Shown: positions 36,601-42,692 of the stretch, piece by piece
Numbering within the stretch: the stretch's first letter is position 1
Layout of the letters: each line of letters opens with the position of its first letter
DNA from: CAZJBS01 sp964544475
GTDB lineage: Bacteria; CLD3; SB21
Direction of reading: 5' to 3'
Assembly: GCA_964544475.1 (NCBI GenBank)
Contig: CAZJBS010000013.1
Span: 1 to 64,000 of the forward strand
DNA: 64,000 nucleotides
Position numbers and translations under genes: made by a program
Notes under the pieces: generated by a model
Seen by the model: the letters and a program-made list of their open reading frames with translations, nothing else
What the model was told of the DNA's origin: nothing
Database searches by the model: none

Positions 36601-39118
36601 TGGCAGCGTCGCCACCCGCATTGGTGGCGGAGAAGTTGCCGGTCACCGTAAGCGCGTTCGTGTTGGACGTCAATGTCTTGATGCGCGCCGCCGTGGGTGC
36701 ATCCAGCGTAATACTCAAATTATTGACGGTAAATGTCCCCGTGTTGACCGTAAGTGTCTGCGCAGCGTCAGGCGCGTCCAGCGTCACCGTTCCGGTTCCA
36801 CCCGTATTGGCAATCGTGGCCGTGCCGGTCAGGGTTATGCTACCTGCAAACGTATGGTCAAATCCGGCCAAATCCAAAGTGTTGTTGGCGGCCACCACGA
36901 GGTTGCCGTCCACATTGAGACCAGCCAAAGCCGTTTTGATGCTGGCAGTTCCTTGAATGGTCAGGTTCTGGTAGGTGATGGACCCCCCGCCTGAGATATT
37001 GGCATCACCATTGATGTTGTAAATGATCGTGCTTCCCGTCCCAAAATTGTAGGTCGAAAACCCGGACGGAAAACCGCCGGACACGTTGATGGTTATTTGC
37101 GCCGTCGGCGTGCCGCTGTTCATGACAATACTCGCCGATCCTCCGTTCACGAGCTGGCCGGACGTTTGAATGAGCAGGATCGTGTTGTTGGCTATCGTGA
37201 TGGAGTTGTTGATGGTTACAAAATTTCCGGCCGTCAAAGTCTTCGTAACCTGCCCGCCCGACGTGGCCGTCGACAGATCATAGAATTCCAGAGTGGTTCC
37301 CGACAGCGTTTGCGCGCCGCCGTCCAGAGTCACCGAGCTGCTTCCGCTGAAAGTACCATTGCAGGTCCACGCGCCGGCCGCCGTATGACTGAACGTGCTG
37401 CCATTAACGATAGCGGGGCTGTTGATCGTCACCGCGCCGTTGAAATCCCACGCACCTGTGGCTGTCTTGGTGCCGGCGTTCGAGAAGGCCACATTGAAAA
37501 AGGAACTGGCCGAGATACTCTGCGGACTGCCTGAATAGAAAGATACCAATCCAAGTGTTGCGGCAAACGTGCCGCCTGTCGCGTCCCAGTTACCTCTGAC
37601 AAACAGGGAGCAGGCGGTCGTGACCGAAATGGTCGTCGCATTCGAAATCGTCAGATTGCCATAGATCGAGTCTCCGCGGGCGCTGGTTCCAGCCAGAGTC
37701 ACTGCGCCGCCACCACTGAAGGTTACGTTATTGAAAGCGGCCGAGTCGTAGATGGTCTGCGCCGATCCGTTGAAATTGATCGTACCCGAGCTTGTCATCA
37801 TACCGGTACTATTTTCATTCCAGTCACCGGCGACAAGATGTGTGAACGCCCCGGCATCGAAAATCGACCCGGCGTTGATCGTCACGGTGCCGGCAATGGT
37901 GAGTGCACCGGCAGCGGTCTTTGATCCGGCGCCCGTCAGGGTCAGGTTGTTGTAGCTGGGGGACACGACGGTCACCGACTGGTTGGTTCCATTATATTCC
38001 ACCGTCCCGCCCGAAAGCGTCGTGGTCTCGAATGAGGACGGGAAACTGTTGGTGCCTCCGATTTGGAGCACGGATGAACTGGTCATCGTCAGCGTATTCG
38101 TTCCTGTCGCCGTGATCGTATTAGATCCGAGCGTCAGCGTGCCCGCCGACATGACCAGATTGCCATTCAGACTCAGGTTGCCTCCGGCCGTCTTGATGCC
38201 GCTGGCCGTGATGCGCAGATTTTCATAGGTCGGTGTGTTGCCCACCGTTTGCGTTGTTCCGGCATATTCCACGTTGGAACCGCTGCCAAAACTGAGATTG
38301 TCAAACGTCGTCGGAAATCCATTCGTGCCTTCGATCCGCAGGGTGGCCGCATTTGAAATGGTCAACCGGTCATTCGCGCCGCCATTACCAGCCAGCGTAA
38401 ACGTACCCGTCGCCAAAACACCCGTCGAAATTCTCAACGTATCATTGACGTTCACGTTGGCGCCCATGGTCGCCGTCGTCGTGGATCCCGACTTGCTGAT
38501 CACCAGCCTGCCAAATGTCGTGGCCGTTGTAATGCTCGTAGCCGATCCCGACAAGGTCACGACACTTGTGGATGGCGTGAATCCCAAGGCTGGCACGCTC
38601 CAGTCTCCTGAGATATTGATGCTGGCTGATCCGCTGGCTGTGAGCGTCGACACGCTGATCAAACCCGCCGTCAGGATCCCGGTGCTGATGCTCACGGTTC
38701 CGGTGCCTGTCACGGCATTGCTGCCGGCATCAAGTTGGTTGGCATTCACATCCAAAATAGACACGCCATTGATAGTGACCGTTCCGGTGAAGGTGGCATC
38801 TTTGCTCAGAGTCACCGTCGGATCATTCGTCCCGCCGACCGTGAATGCCGCGCATCCGATCGACCCATCCAATGTCGGTCCCGATCCCACATCTATGGTG
38901 GCATTGTCGGTCGCATCGGGATAACCGTTGCTGCCATCATCCACTCCGGAAGACAGACTCCAGTTCCCGGCGTCTTCCCAGGTGGTGTTGTCACCGCCGC
39001 CAGTCCAGTCAAAGTCTCCGGCGTAAGATTGAATCGTGGTGATCGTCAAAAAGAAGAGGACTCCCAGTATCGTCGACGACATGGGAACGCGTTGCTGAAA
39101 CCGTAACATCTGCTGCAT
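24641..39118 (-). CDS. Giant T9SS-secreted repeat protein, about 4,825 residues
   Basis: Predicted exported surface or secreted protein. The signal peptide (MSSTILGVLFFLTITTIQSYAG) is followed by a mature region rich in Thr, Gly, Asn and Ser made of beta-strand repeats of roughly 75-80 residues, with cores such as GTVTFDGAAQTI, FNNLTISGAGTKT and AGDWTNSGTF, predicted to form an elongated beta-helix or solenoid. Five header modules (a W..NW..P..DxVI pattern) begin near residues 35, 1630, 2763, 3531 and 3972, and five tail modules with a (F/Y)xxEY-like core end each block. The C-terminal 90 residues are a type-A T9SS sorting domain (NFPNPFNPSTTIRYELP, then VASGVYIYRITA) ending KMTIVK. I chose the ATG at 39118, which has AGGAG upstream; the ATG at 39136 would overlap that site. 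Many long opposite-strand frames here are by-products of the repeat composition. Confidence 0.92.
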   Translation of the reverse strand: MQQMLRFQQRVPMSSTILGVLFFLTITTIQSYAGDFDWTGGGDNTTWEDAGNWSLSSGVDDGSNGYPDATDNATIDVGSGPTLDGSIGCAAFTVGGTNDPTVTLSKDATFTGTVTINGVSILDVNANQLDAGSNAVTGTGTVSISTGILTAGLISVSTLTASGSASINISGDWSVPALGFTPSTSVVTLSGSATSITTATTFGRLVISKSGSTTTATMGANVNVNDTLRISTGVLATGTFTLAGNGGANDRLTISNAATLRIEGTNGFPTTFDNLSFGSGSNVEYAGTTQTVGNTPTYENLRITASGIKTAGGNLSLNGNLVMSAGTLTLGSNTITATGTNTLTMTSSSVLQIGGTNSFPSSFETTTLSGGTVEYNGTNQSVTVVSPSYNNLTLTGAGSKTAAGALTIAGTVTINAGSIFDAGAFTHLVAGDWNENSTGMMTSSGTINFNGSAQTIYDSAAFNNVTFSGGGAVTLAGTSARGDSIYGNLTISNATTISVTTACSLFVRGNWDATGGTFAATLGLVSFYSGSPQSISASSFFNVAFSNAGTKTATGAWDFNGAVTINSPAIVNGSTFSHTAAGAWTCNGTFSGSSSVTLDGGAQTLSGTTLEFYDLSTATSGGQVTKTLTAGNFVTINNSITIANNTILLIQTSGQLVNGGSASIVMNSGTPTAQITINVSGGFPSGFSTYNFGTGSTIIYNINGDANISGGGSITYQNLTIQGTASIKTALAGLNVDGNLVVAANNTLDLAGFDHTFAGSITLTGTATIANTGGTGTVTLDAPDAAQTLTVNTGTFTVNNLSITLDAPTAARIKTLTSNTNALTVTGNFSATNAGGDAANTLTIGFPATQITSSGGVFSLGANVILDTRGSLSLFNSMATFASASLNVASTVYYFGLAPADQMIAVRDGSSNTITYGNLQLGRSGGTGTTRKILPGSGNILDVNGNFSFVQNVATLVYFDSSASNETRVAGNWTDVGAPTVQSVGLINFDGTSQTISQANFYNVTFSGSGTKTISGAMFVSGDMTIGNGVTVSASTNNISFTGSGSDFINSGTGVFTQTTGTTSFGSPGPLGHSVTTSSASQFGNVTLTSDFTVTFNSDAHIFGTLSFVQDSADLDISSVTIRVDGNWTRRTGTVCTVTGSTVDFGGSNTQTISVFPTGGNVFNNVSFTGAATKQTDDVTVGGTQATALDINGDVSIGPGATFAGGNVNHTVAGSWTNSGSFSSTGTVTFDGAAQSIGTSTFSSLVAGGTGTKTLAGNITLTSAVTINDGVTLDVSTNNYSIVVGTNWTNNVGTNTGVFEARSGKVTFSGTGANTILTGDDGTNTVNKNFYLVDINKTAGTATLSTYRMDVDSNFTIVQGTFATGTNNLTVGHSFINNGTFTHNANSTLTFDGASGTDSIRTNASNILGPVVFNAGATYKLSGTVTSTYAVAGVQAIRITAGTLDLNGKTLTVADSIILTGGTLEVDSAARLQIAQNMAILNAGGTVRIVGTSASAATVTRSGAAGGITITQTSGTFHAKNYVFDYLRTTGITISGGTVDATNNFSNGTFSNHQDGSVGSNYLNLTSISWTSTDTIKGLVLNSGADFNISWGGSNDIVIQDATGNLAGESFDNETGSGFITWVFPNGITWDRGAGTDDWHTGLNWSGNTVPGAGDYVILDHTNYAPTITIDINTANAACGNLVMSTGGGNPISLVINGYELTITGDLNIGSSCTLTQTTATDTIDISGNWSNSGTHNAASSAVVMNGSGTKTITSGTGARGTFYDLILNASGATYQLNDSLRVSNDFTLTAGTLDVTAGNRAVVIGRNWSNSGTFNPRAGTIRFNRAGTGTQTISGGPFWDVVMDNPGGSGTATKQITSNLDIDRSVVLNSGTVMDGGTNTIYLGSAITANTTVFTNNASATAFQQTGAGTLIIDNVANRADFPGGSALTAFNNLTISGAGTKRQVATDSVNGDLTVASGSGAFDLQTFSVLTRSATKTFTVNGNATLTIGGANSFPANFATVSLNSGSTVSYNAATDQNIAAVTYGNLSLSGGTNKVALGHIGVAGTLTVTTAGTNFNMYGFDLSVTGLTGATNDMNFAASTVFTPGSGTVTHNGDAWNIDAQITAFNNLILGGSGAKTLTADLTINGNLTVNSGVTLAMATFQINGTGSKTFTMSGSSTLTSSIAAPDSAFPKSFGTNTLSPTSTVSLNVASNQIIKSAGVTYGNLTLTSGTASDKTANGPLNIAGNLNVANATTTFYGGPYSHTVGGNWTMTGNYFSTGTVTFNGTTQSITYNGADTLYFHNLAFSGSGTKTLGDGNDVVDLNGNMTINNGTTVNTGRNIAVAGDWSNSGSFTATAGTITFDGTTQSINAGTGSSFNNVAFTNGGPKTFVTNGADVNGTFTITGVTVDMGTLTHNLGGTVTNTGGTWTTTNARLIFDGAGQTITSSAMLIAKSITCSGTGTKTMGQDWSIDSLTIANGVTLNSTAVSPNYDITLTGSWLNNGTFTTANDTVFFESNNASAQTIYHPTSGTANSNFNVVMFNTTQTSARRYSLTTPSTTMRGAITIGSGAMLDLNSNILIAGNGSTHTVSGILEVDANANLRFNNTAGNSTLNVNSGGILSLSGSGGSSVATLTRSAGANRTAVTINGILKAQYYLAEYITDAGFNITTSATLDADSNLSNGTWSNLNTATGSSRIYLVLDANATGIDTIRNMTFNFSGTPTAGTHFNVVRTGGGGTVGTFVFAGTIDGNLNGLTSSADVNTYESDPDAEVRWPINNTATWTGNVDRDWNVAGNWNTSLVPDANTDAIIPSVVAGSGNAPKITTADAQCRNLTITDGNLTIENGYDLNAVGDISIGSTGAGVLAVSSASSEITVGGSWTRGASGVYTHGSGRVTFTATTGTKTITPLTSAFSTVVINGSGAFSISGASITVNDTLRITGGAVTMTSAGQTLNLAGHFVLHDGASFNDTSTTGRLFLNGSNQSVTGGVFYRVWAAGSGTKTFNGSVRINDTLRVFSTLLASSGAVLDMNGPVTIHSGGTFDDGGQSHTFAGNLWTQNGTYTGTGTVTLDGAAQTINTATFNNLVVAGTGTKTLAGNITITGNLTVNSTLDMGSGSGFSITGSGTNTLIMGAASTLTTRGPFPASFESFTVDATSTTNYSGTSPQTVGSATYGNLVLNSNAAKTLGGDITVLGNFNMSTGSLDVSASNYTIYVAGNWTNSGGAVFTPGAGEVIFNGSGTQTLNTGGTGTGKKFYKLGVDKTAGSANLAAAVDVDNNLSIYQGTFANAGLDINIGGNLITTGTFTITGGASTVTFDGASASLSITSNNTQFQNIIVNAPGSTISLQDGFTVLNDFTVTSGTFNGNGQLVNFGNGIGDVLLIDGIYNVGPGGTLAIGAAATVTVNSGGNIRVVGTSGNIATVTRNLLGGAGTYGFQVNGTIHALNYAFEYMNASGIQINDIATIDADSNFSSGTFTNGAAGGTLLRIETSQTMTIANISFPLNPGGGAKNVTKTSTSSGVVTFDPYTGSFGGAAFENDAFDLLNWPVPVSLTWDGSVNTDWFNKNNWTVSSGPDTIPYAATDVVIASATNQPVITSPYATCNGLTINNGATVTITTSVAGDTDLIVNGNLTINGTLTVTGTNDVIHAAGDWTKAGAGTFNNGGSTVYLTATSGTKIINNGTAAFYNLSTLGAGVFRLGANTTVANNVTIAAGNLDVSGSNFTLNVGGNWANTGGTFTPRAGTVTFDATGAVTRTINAGTSSFFSLSFNGGASTIFQLATNNLTTTGNTSILAGTLDLNGLSFNHGDGTGDGITVTGTLTVDANASLRMSANATLTVNSGGRLELVGSSDVALATLTRQSSGTYSLVVSSGGTMAAQYYLFEYMDANGIQVTSGALVDGTNDFRNGTFSNGAGGGRYWLMEGEFSDAASHTLPGVTFNSGPSVNVSRTDGALVDTITFEDPSGSLGNYSFEDDILPASASDGLLKWTSTATLYTWVGSNSTDWNDPLNWDVLAVPSNAATHDVIIPNVTNDPVLSSGSDGVCRNLTIQSGGLLTIQNGLHLTINNNFDNSGTLTVAGGSASNITVGNVWTNGGTFNSGSSTVIMTAASGTKTITLGAGSFNHLNLNGGATFQPSGAIDVNGNFTISAGTFDVTASSYQMNVAGDWTNSGTFTSRSGTVIFDGTGAQNINSGGTGVGQQFYNFRILKTSGTATLTANLDVNNDFTLSTGTLSNGTSTMNIGGNWNNTGATFTAGAGLVTFDGTGTKTLTPNNQPFESLTINKTGGGQVTLNASVTVNGNLTVTAGTLFANNRTIAFGDNAADAVSLTGTLNMDAGSILQLFGGTTATVNSGGALRAVGTSTSSLATISRRTSGNYSITVNGTIHARFATIEYTGGNGITVTSTGTIDGTNNFSDVTFQNGAGTAYLTLQNAQTFAPTGTRFDSSAASRTTYNATHTGTGQVTFANYTGTMSGVRYEGPDGSAMFTNPFGRVRWNFDQTQSVPSSTTARFGNDVVITSGAANLGNTTVALVGDTLDYFDESGKNRTSKTVARYYTMLPTNTGTVSTIRLYYGDFEIGNEAEASMNVWQLRAGTFTLITPSVRDVVNNYVEVSSYAFSAGVRDTIILSDATDEVSLPVELAFFDAKSQDGRMILEWRTESELNNLAWVIEKKEISPFELEAVTSGDLSIDEATGEFTLVADLRGQGTKSSATDYKYVDDDVKAGVSYAYRLADISLSGARTYHEPVIQTVELPKHFALRQNFPNPFNPSTTIRYELPVQAKVTIRIYNILGQEVFTLVDKTMEAGFHETLWKGQNTVNHAVASGVYIYRITAQAVNGKERFAQTRKMTIVK
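25690..27205 (-). repeat. Block 5 of the giant protein
   Basis: About 500 residues beginning with header YTWVGSNSTDWNDPLNW (Trp 3972) and closing with a tail around FATIEYTGGNGITV near 4370. The unique C-terminal region and sorting domain follow. Confidence 0.7.
27206..28528 (-). repeat. Block 4 of the giant protein
   Basis: About 440 residues beginning with header LTWDGSVNTDWFNKNNW (Trp 3531) and closing with a tail around YYLFEYMDANGIQV near 3860. Confidence 0.75.
28529..30832 (-). repeat. Block 3 of the giant protein
   Basis: About 770 residues beginning with header ATWTGNVDRDWNVAGNW (Trp 2763) and closing with a tail around YAFEYMNASGIQI near 3425. Confidence 0.75.
30833..34231 (-). repeat. 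Block 2 of the giant protein
   Basis: About 1,130 residues beginning with header ITWDRGAGTDDWHTGLNW (Trp near residue 1630) and closing with a tail module around YYLAEYITDAGFNI near 2638. Confidence 0.75.
34232..39012 (-). repeat. Block 1 of the giant protein
   Basis: About 1,590 residues from the first header module (FDWTGGGDNTTWEDAGNW) to just before the second. It holds the largest number of beta-strand repeats and closes with a tail module containing YVFDYLRTTGITI near residue 1523. Confidence 0.75.
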
Positions 39119-39560
39119 GATGTCTGAACTCCTCATATGGGTTTTTTGCTTCCATTTCTATTTCAAAAGAATATTTTTTCATCCTCGTTGCTTTGTTCAT
39201 CTGAACAAGTTTCCTCGCCACACAGCAATCCGAAAACCACTGCGTTTCAGGTGTCTAAGCGTGTGTCAATAAGCAAGGAACTTAAAGGAAGTTTACTGAT
39301 ACTTTATACTTACCTGTCATACATTCGGTCAATAAAAATAGCTATTTCAGGCCAATCGGCCAAACTTGACACGGCAATTAGTATACCGTTCCTAATGGCA
39401 CGATACAAAATCAATTTCTGTAAGCAAAGTTATTTAAAAATAGGGAATTAGGGGGCGGATTGTCAACAAGTATTTTCTTTTTCGAGGTGGGAGGAGAGGA
39501 TATGTCAAAGGATTGACAAAATATCACGATGCAGTTGTTTCAACACCAAACAGAGTCCAT
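39119..39560. other. AT-rich intergenic region between feoB and the giant gene
   Basis: 442 bp, clearly more AT-rich than its surroundings, with no convincing reading frame. It contains two possible minus-strand promoters for the giant gene (around 39303-39332 and 39437-39466) and a small palindrome TGTCAA-AGGA-TTGACA at 39503-39518. No strong terminator for feoB is visible. Confidence 0.7.
39303..39332 (-). promoter_or_regulatory. Predicted promoter of the giant surface-protein gene
   Basis: On the minus strand TTGACC, an 18-base spacer and TATAAA. It would give a leader of about 175 bases before the ATG at 39118. A weaker alternative upstream is TTGACA-18-TATTTT at 39437-39466. Confidence 0.5.
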
Positions 39561-41747
39561 TCACAGAAAGTAGGAGCCAATCAGGGCCACGGCAAAACAA
39601 ACAAGGCCTGCAATGGCAAGCGGCATGACGTTGGACAGCACGGTCCACTTGATGTTCCTGGTCTCCTTCCATATGGTCATCGTTGTCGTACTGCATGGAT
39701 AGTGGAGCAATGAGAATAACATCAGGCAAATCGCCGTAAGGACGGTCCACCCGTTTTGCAGAAAGAGCGTCTTGAGTTCAAAATCGCTGTCCAGTTCGGT
39801 CATCTGACCGGCGGCCATATACCCCATGATGATCGTCGGAACCACGATTTCATTGGCTGGAATAGCGATAATGTAAGCCAGTAATATGACCCCATCCAGG
39901 CCGATATGACGGCCAGCCGGATCCAGGAAGGATGTGAGGTGAGCGAACAGAGTCCGGTCCGCGACAGACACGTTGGCCAGAATCCAGCAAACCCCGCCGG
40001 CCGGGGCGGCCATCACAATGGCCCGCCAAAGAACCAACAAAGTGCGATCGATCAGGGAAGTATATAATATCCTCAAAAATTGTGGTCGACGGTACGGAGG
40101 CAATTCGATTTGAAAAAACGACGATTCACCTTTCAAAGAAGTATGGGAACTCAGGAACTTCGAAACCAGCAGAGTAACGATTACACCCAATACGGTGACG
40201 CCGACCACCGTGGTCGCCGCAGCCACCGAAGCCACCGCCGGAGGAAACGCGGCGGCGACAAAAAGCGATGCGAGCATGATCAGCGTGGGCCAGCGGCCAT
40301 TACACGGAACAAAGTTATTGGTTACAATGGCCATCAATCGCTCCCTCGGTGAATCGATGATCCGTGTGGCGATGACACCCGCCGCGTTGCATCCAAAGCC
40401 CATACCCATTGACAACGCTTGTTTCCCGTGGGCGCCCGACCATTTGAAAAGCCGGTCAAGATTGAAAGCCACCCTGGGCAGATATCCGAAATCCTCAAGG
40501 AAAGTGAAAATTGGAAAAAAAATCGCCATGGGCGGCAGCATCACCGACACGACCCACGCCAGGCCGCGGTACATGCCATGAACCAGAAATCCGGTCAGCC
40601 ACCAAGGCGCATGAAGCCACTGAAACAGGGCGTCCAGTTCATCTTCAATCAGGAACAGACCATCCGCCAATAACCGCGATGGGATATTCGCGCCCTCAAT
40701 GGTCAAATAAAAAATCACACCCAACAACAAAACCATGGCTGGCAGTCCCCATGCCCGGGACGTCAACAAACGGTCGAGGCTATTCTCCCAGAAACGATCC
40801 AGTCCCTTTTTCGTTATGGCCCGACCAGCCAGGCGGCGCGCATCCGCAAACAGCGACTCCACAAACCGGTCATGAAGGAATCCCTGCACCGCAAGCCGCT
40901 CGGTTCTCGACGATTCCAGCAACGTCTGTACGGATGCCGGGTGAGCGGCCGGGCCGGAATGGCCCGCCACCGGAGGATCGTCGTGCACGTATTTCATGAA
41001 ATCACCGCTCTCCAGGGCCAGCGCGATGCTCTCATCGCCGTCCAGAAGACGCAACGCCACCCAATACGCGTTTGGGATGTCCGGATACGCCGCCTTCAAC
41101 AAACCCACGACGCGTTCCAGGGATTCATGAATTTCGATCGGATAGTGGAGCGCAAACGGTTTGGAATGCCATTCACCTTCGACCACGCCATCGATGGCTT
41201 TTTTCAGTTCATCCAATCCCACGTCGGATCGGGCGGCGGTGAGGACGACCGGTATACCCAGGTCGCGCTGGAGAATTTCGCGGTCAATGGCGATTGATTT
41301 TTTTTCCGCCTCGTCGATGAGGTTGACGCACAGGATCACGCGGGACGTGATCTGCATGATCTGCAAAGCCAGGTTGAGATTGCGCTCCAGGTTGGTGGCG
41401 TCTGCCACGACAACCGTGACATCGGGCCGGCCAAATAACAGAAAGTTGCGGGCGATCTCTTCATCGGTCGATGTGGACAATAACGAGTACGTGCCCGGAA
41501 GGTCCACAATCCGATACGGCCTGTTCCCGGAACGAAACCGGCCTTCCATGCGCTGAACGGTTTTGCCGGGCCAGTTTCCGGTGTGTTGACGCAAACCCGT
41601 CAGGGCGTTAAACACGGTGCTTTTGCCGGTGTTGGGGTTTCCGGCCAGGGCGATCACGTGCTCACGGGGAACCCTTGCCAGATTGATCTGCAGGCGCTCC
41701 GAACTTTGTTGGTCGTTCGAAGGCGTGGGGACCGTTGCGGTCGTCAT
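39561..41747 (-). CDS. feoB: Ferrous iron transporter B
   Basis: 728-residue Fe(II) importer with an N-terminal cytoplasmic G domain: G1 GNPNTGKST (residues 36-44), G3 DLPG (82-85), G4 NLID near 140. A helical spacer domain and a C-terminal membrane core with two Gate-like regions follow (VSVMLPPMAIFFPIFTFLEDFGYLPRVAF, GFGCNAAGVIATR, and NFVPCNGRWPTLIMLASLF). The Cys in GFGCN and VPCNGR are typical of the permeation path. It is the last gene of the regulator-feoA-feoB operon and overlaps feoA by ATGA. No feoC is present. Confidence 0.97.
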   Translation of the reverse strand: MTTATVPTPSNDQQSSERLQINLARVPREHVIALAGNPNTGKSTVFNALTGLRQHTGNWPGKTVQRMEGRFRSGNRPYRIVDLPGTYSLLSTSTDEEIARNFLLFGRPDVTVVVADATNLERNLNLALQIMQITSRVILCVNLIDEAEKKSIAIDREILQRDLGIPVVLTAARSDVGLDELKKAIDGVVEGEWHSKPFALHYPIEIHESLERVVGLLKAAYPDIPNAYWVALRLLDGDESIALALESGDFMKYVHDDPPVAGHSGPAAHPASVQTLLESSRTERLAVQGFLHDRFVESLFADARRLAGRAITKKGLDRFWENSLDRLLTSRAWGLPAMVLLLGVIFYLTIEGANIPSRLLADGLFLIEDELDALFQWLHAPWWLTGFLVHGMYRGLAWVVSVMLPPMAIFFPIFTFLEDFGYLPRVAFNLDRLFKWSGAHGKQALSMGMGFGCNAAGVIATRIIDSPRERLMAIVTNNFVPCNGRWPTLIMLASLFVAAAFPPAVASVAAATTVVGVTVLGVIVTLLVSKFLSSHTSLKGESSFFQIELPPYRRPQFLRILYTSLIDRTLLVLWRAIVMAAPAGGVCWILANVSVADRTLFAHLTSFLDPAGRHIGLDGVILLAYIIAIPANEIVVPTIIMGYMAAGQMTELDSDFELKTLFLQNGWTVLTAICLMLFSLLHYPCSTTTMTIWKETRNIKWTVLSNVMPLAIAGLVCFAVALIGSYFL

Positions 41748-42001
41748 AAAGCCCCCGACATTATTTTTTCCACCACAATTTTTTCACTCTCTTCTTTGCG
41801 GAGCGCGATCAGGCTGCCTTTGACTTGAAAGGAAGTCGGATCGCCAAGGGGACTGCGAAACGCCACCGCCACCTCCGTATCCCGGACGAATCCAAAATCC
41901 AGAAGCCGTCGACGACTCAGTCCGTCAAGTTGAATTTCACAAATAACAGCCCGTTCGCCGGGCTCGAGATCGGAAAGTTTATTTGTCTTTCTTTCGGTCA
42001 T
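41744..42001 (-). CDS. feoA: Ferrous iron transport protein A
   Basis: An 85-residue SH3-like FeoA protein from the ATG at 42001, starting 23 bp inside the 3' end of the regulator gene. Family features: LSDLEPGERAVICEI, the LSRRRLLDFGFVRDTEV segment, FRSPLGDPTSFQVKG and LIALRKEESEKI. It is needed for FeoB activity. A longer frame to 42046 exists but adds residues unlike FeoA. Both ends overlap neighbours, so the three genes are translationally linked. Confidence 0.93.
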   Translation of the reverse strand: MTERKTNKLSDLEPGERAVICEIQLDGLSRRRLLDFGFVRDTEVAVAFRSPLGDPTSFQVKGSLIALRKEESEKIVVEKIMSGAL

Positions 42002-42662
42002 GCGTCGGTTTGATTTTTTGAACAAAGATATTATGAGTGACCTCACGGCTCAGAAACTGTTTCTTCCGGCCTTCCACGGAAACGGTCATCGAATCGTCAA
42101 AAGCCTCTTTTTCATCCACATCAAGGGACTGATTCAGCAGCAGATTCATTTTCTTCATCAATTGGAGCAATTGTTTCGAATCCGTGACACGGAGAATCCT
42201 TGCGCGATCGCCGGTCTCCAGCTCTGAAAGCCGCACACCGGTCTGTGCCGCCATCACCCCGTCGTTTGTCGGTATCGGATCGCCGTGAGGATCATATTTG
42301 GGAAATCCGAGGAACTCGTCAATGCGCCGTTCCATTTCGTCGGAAATCACGTGCTCGAGGCGCTCGGCCTCTTCATGCACGTGATCCCAGGTGTAATGGA
42401 GAACGGTCACCAGAAACAATTCAATCAAACGGTGGCGGCGGATCACGCGCAGAGCCAGTTGTTCGCCTTTGTTCGTTAAGCGAACGCCCTGGTACTTCTC
42501 GTACGAAACGTAGCCTTCCCGGCTCAGCTTCTGGATCATGTCTGTCACAGATGCAGACGAAATGCGCAATTTCTCGGCAATGGACGACGTCGTGACGCGA
42601 TCCTCGAGCGCCCCGATGCAATAAATCTGCTTTAGGTAATCTTCTGTGCTTCTATTTTCCAT
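41979..42662 (-). CDS. DtxR/MntR-family metal-dependent repressor
   Basis: 227 residues: N-terminal winged helix (TSSIAEKLRISSASVTDMIQKLSREGYV), dimerisation and metal-binding helices, and a C-terminal SH3/FeoA-like domain (about 145-220), as in DtxR and IdeR. Metal ligands align with DtxR at an offset of two: His77, Glu81, His96, Glu103 and His104 are kept. The DtxR Met10 position is Asp8, and Cys102 is replaced by Glu100, both as in MntR. It probably represses its own feoAB operon when Fe(II) (or Mn(II)) is abundant, through the palindrome just upstream. Confidence 0.93.
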   Translation of the reverse strand: MENRSTEDYLKQIYCIGALEDRVTTSSIAEKLRISSASVTDMIQKLSREGYVSYEKYQGVRLTNKGEQLALRVIRRHRLIELFLVTVLHYTWDHVHEEAERLEHVISDEMERRIDEFLGFPKYDPHGDPIPTNDGVMAAQTGVRLSELETGDRARILRVTDSKQLLQLMKKMNLLLNQSLDVDEKEAFDDSMTVSVEGRKKQFLSREVTHNIFVQKIKPTHDRKKDK

Positions 42663-42676
42663 ACTTAATATTATTT

Positions 42677-42690
42677 TTAGGAGTTCCTAA
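42677..42690. promoter_or_regulatory. DtxR-family operator
   Basis: Inverted repeat TTAGGA-GT-TCCTAA, extended by imperfect ATATTATTT / AAATAATAT arms. It resembles the TTAGG..CCTAA half-sites of DtxR/IdeR boxes and covers the predicted transcription start of the regulator-feoAB operon. Confidence 0.75.
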
Positions 42691-42692
42691 AT

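Noticed and set aside
24641..39118. Tandem repeats considered as a CRISPR array or mobile element
   Set aside because: The repeats are degenerate, in frame and protein-coding; there are no regular spacers, cas genes, transposase or terminal inverted repeats.
39366..39387. TTGACA followed by TATACC on the plus strand as a promoter
   Set aside because: The spacing is only 10 bases and no plus-strand gene follows.
39503..39518. TGTCAA-AGGA-TTGACA palindrome as feoB terminator
   Set aside because: The stem is only six AT-rich pairs and has no T run; it is noted within the intergenic entry instead.
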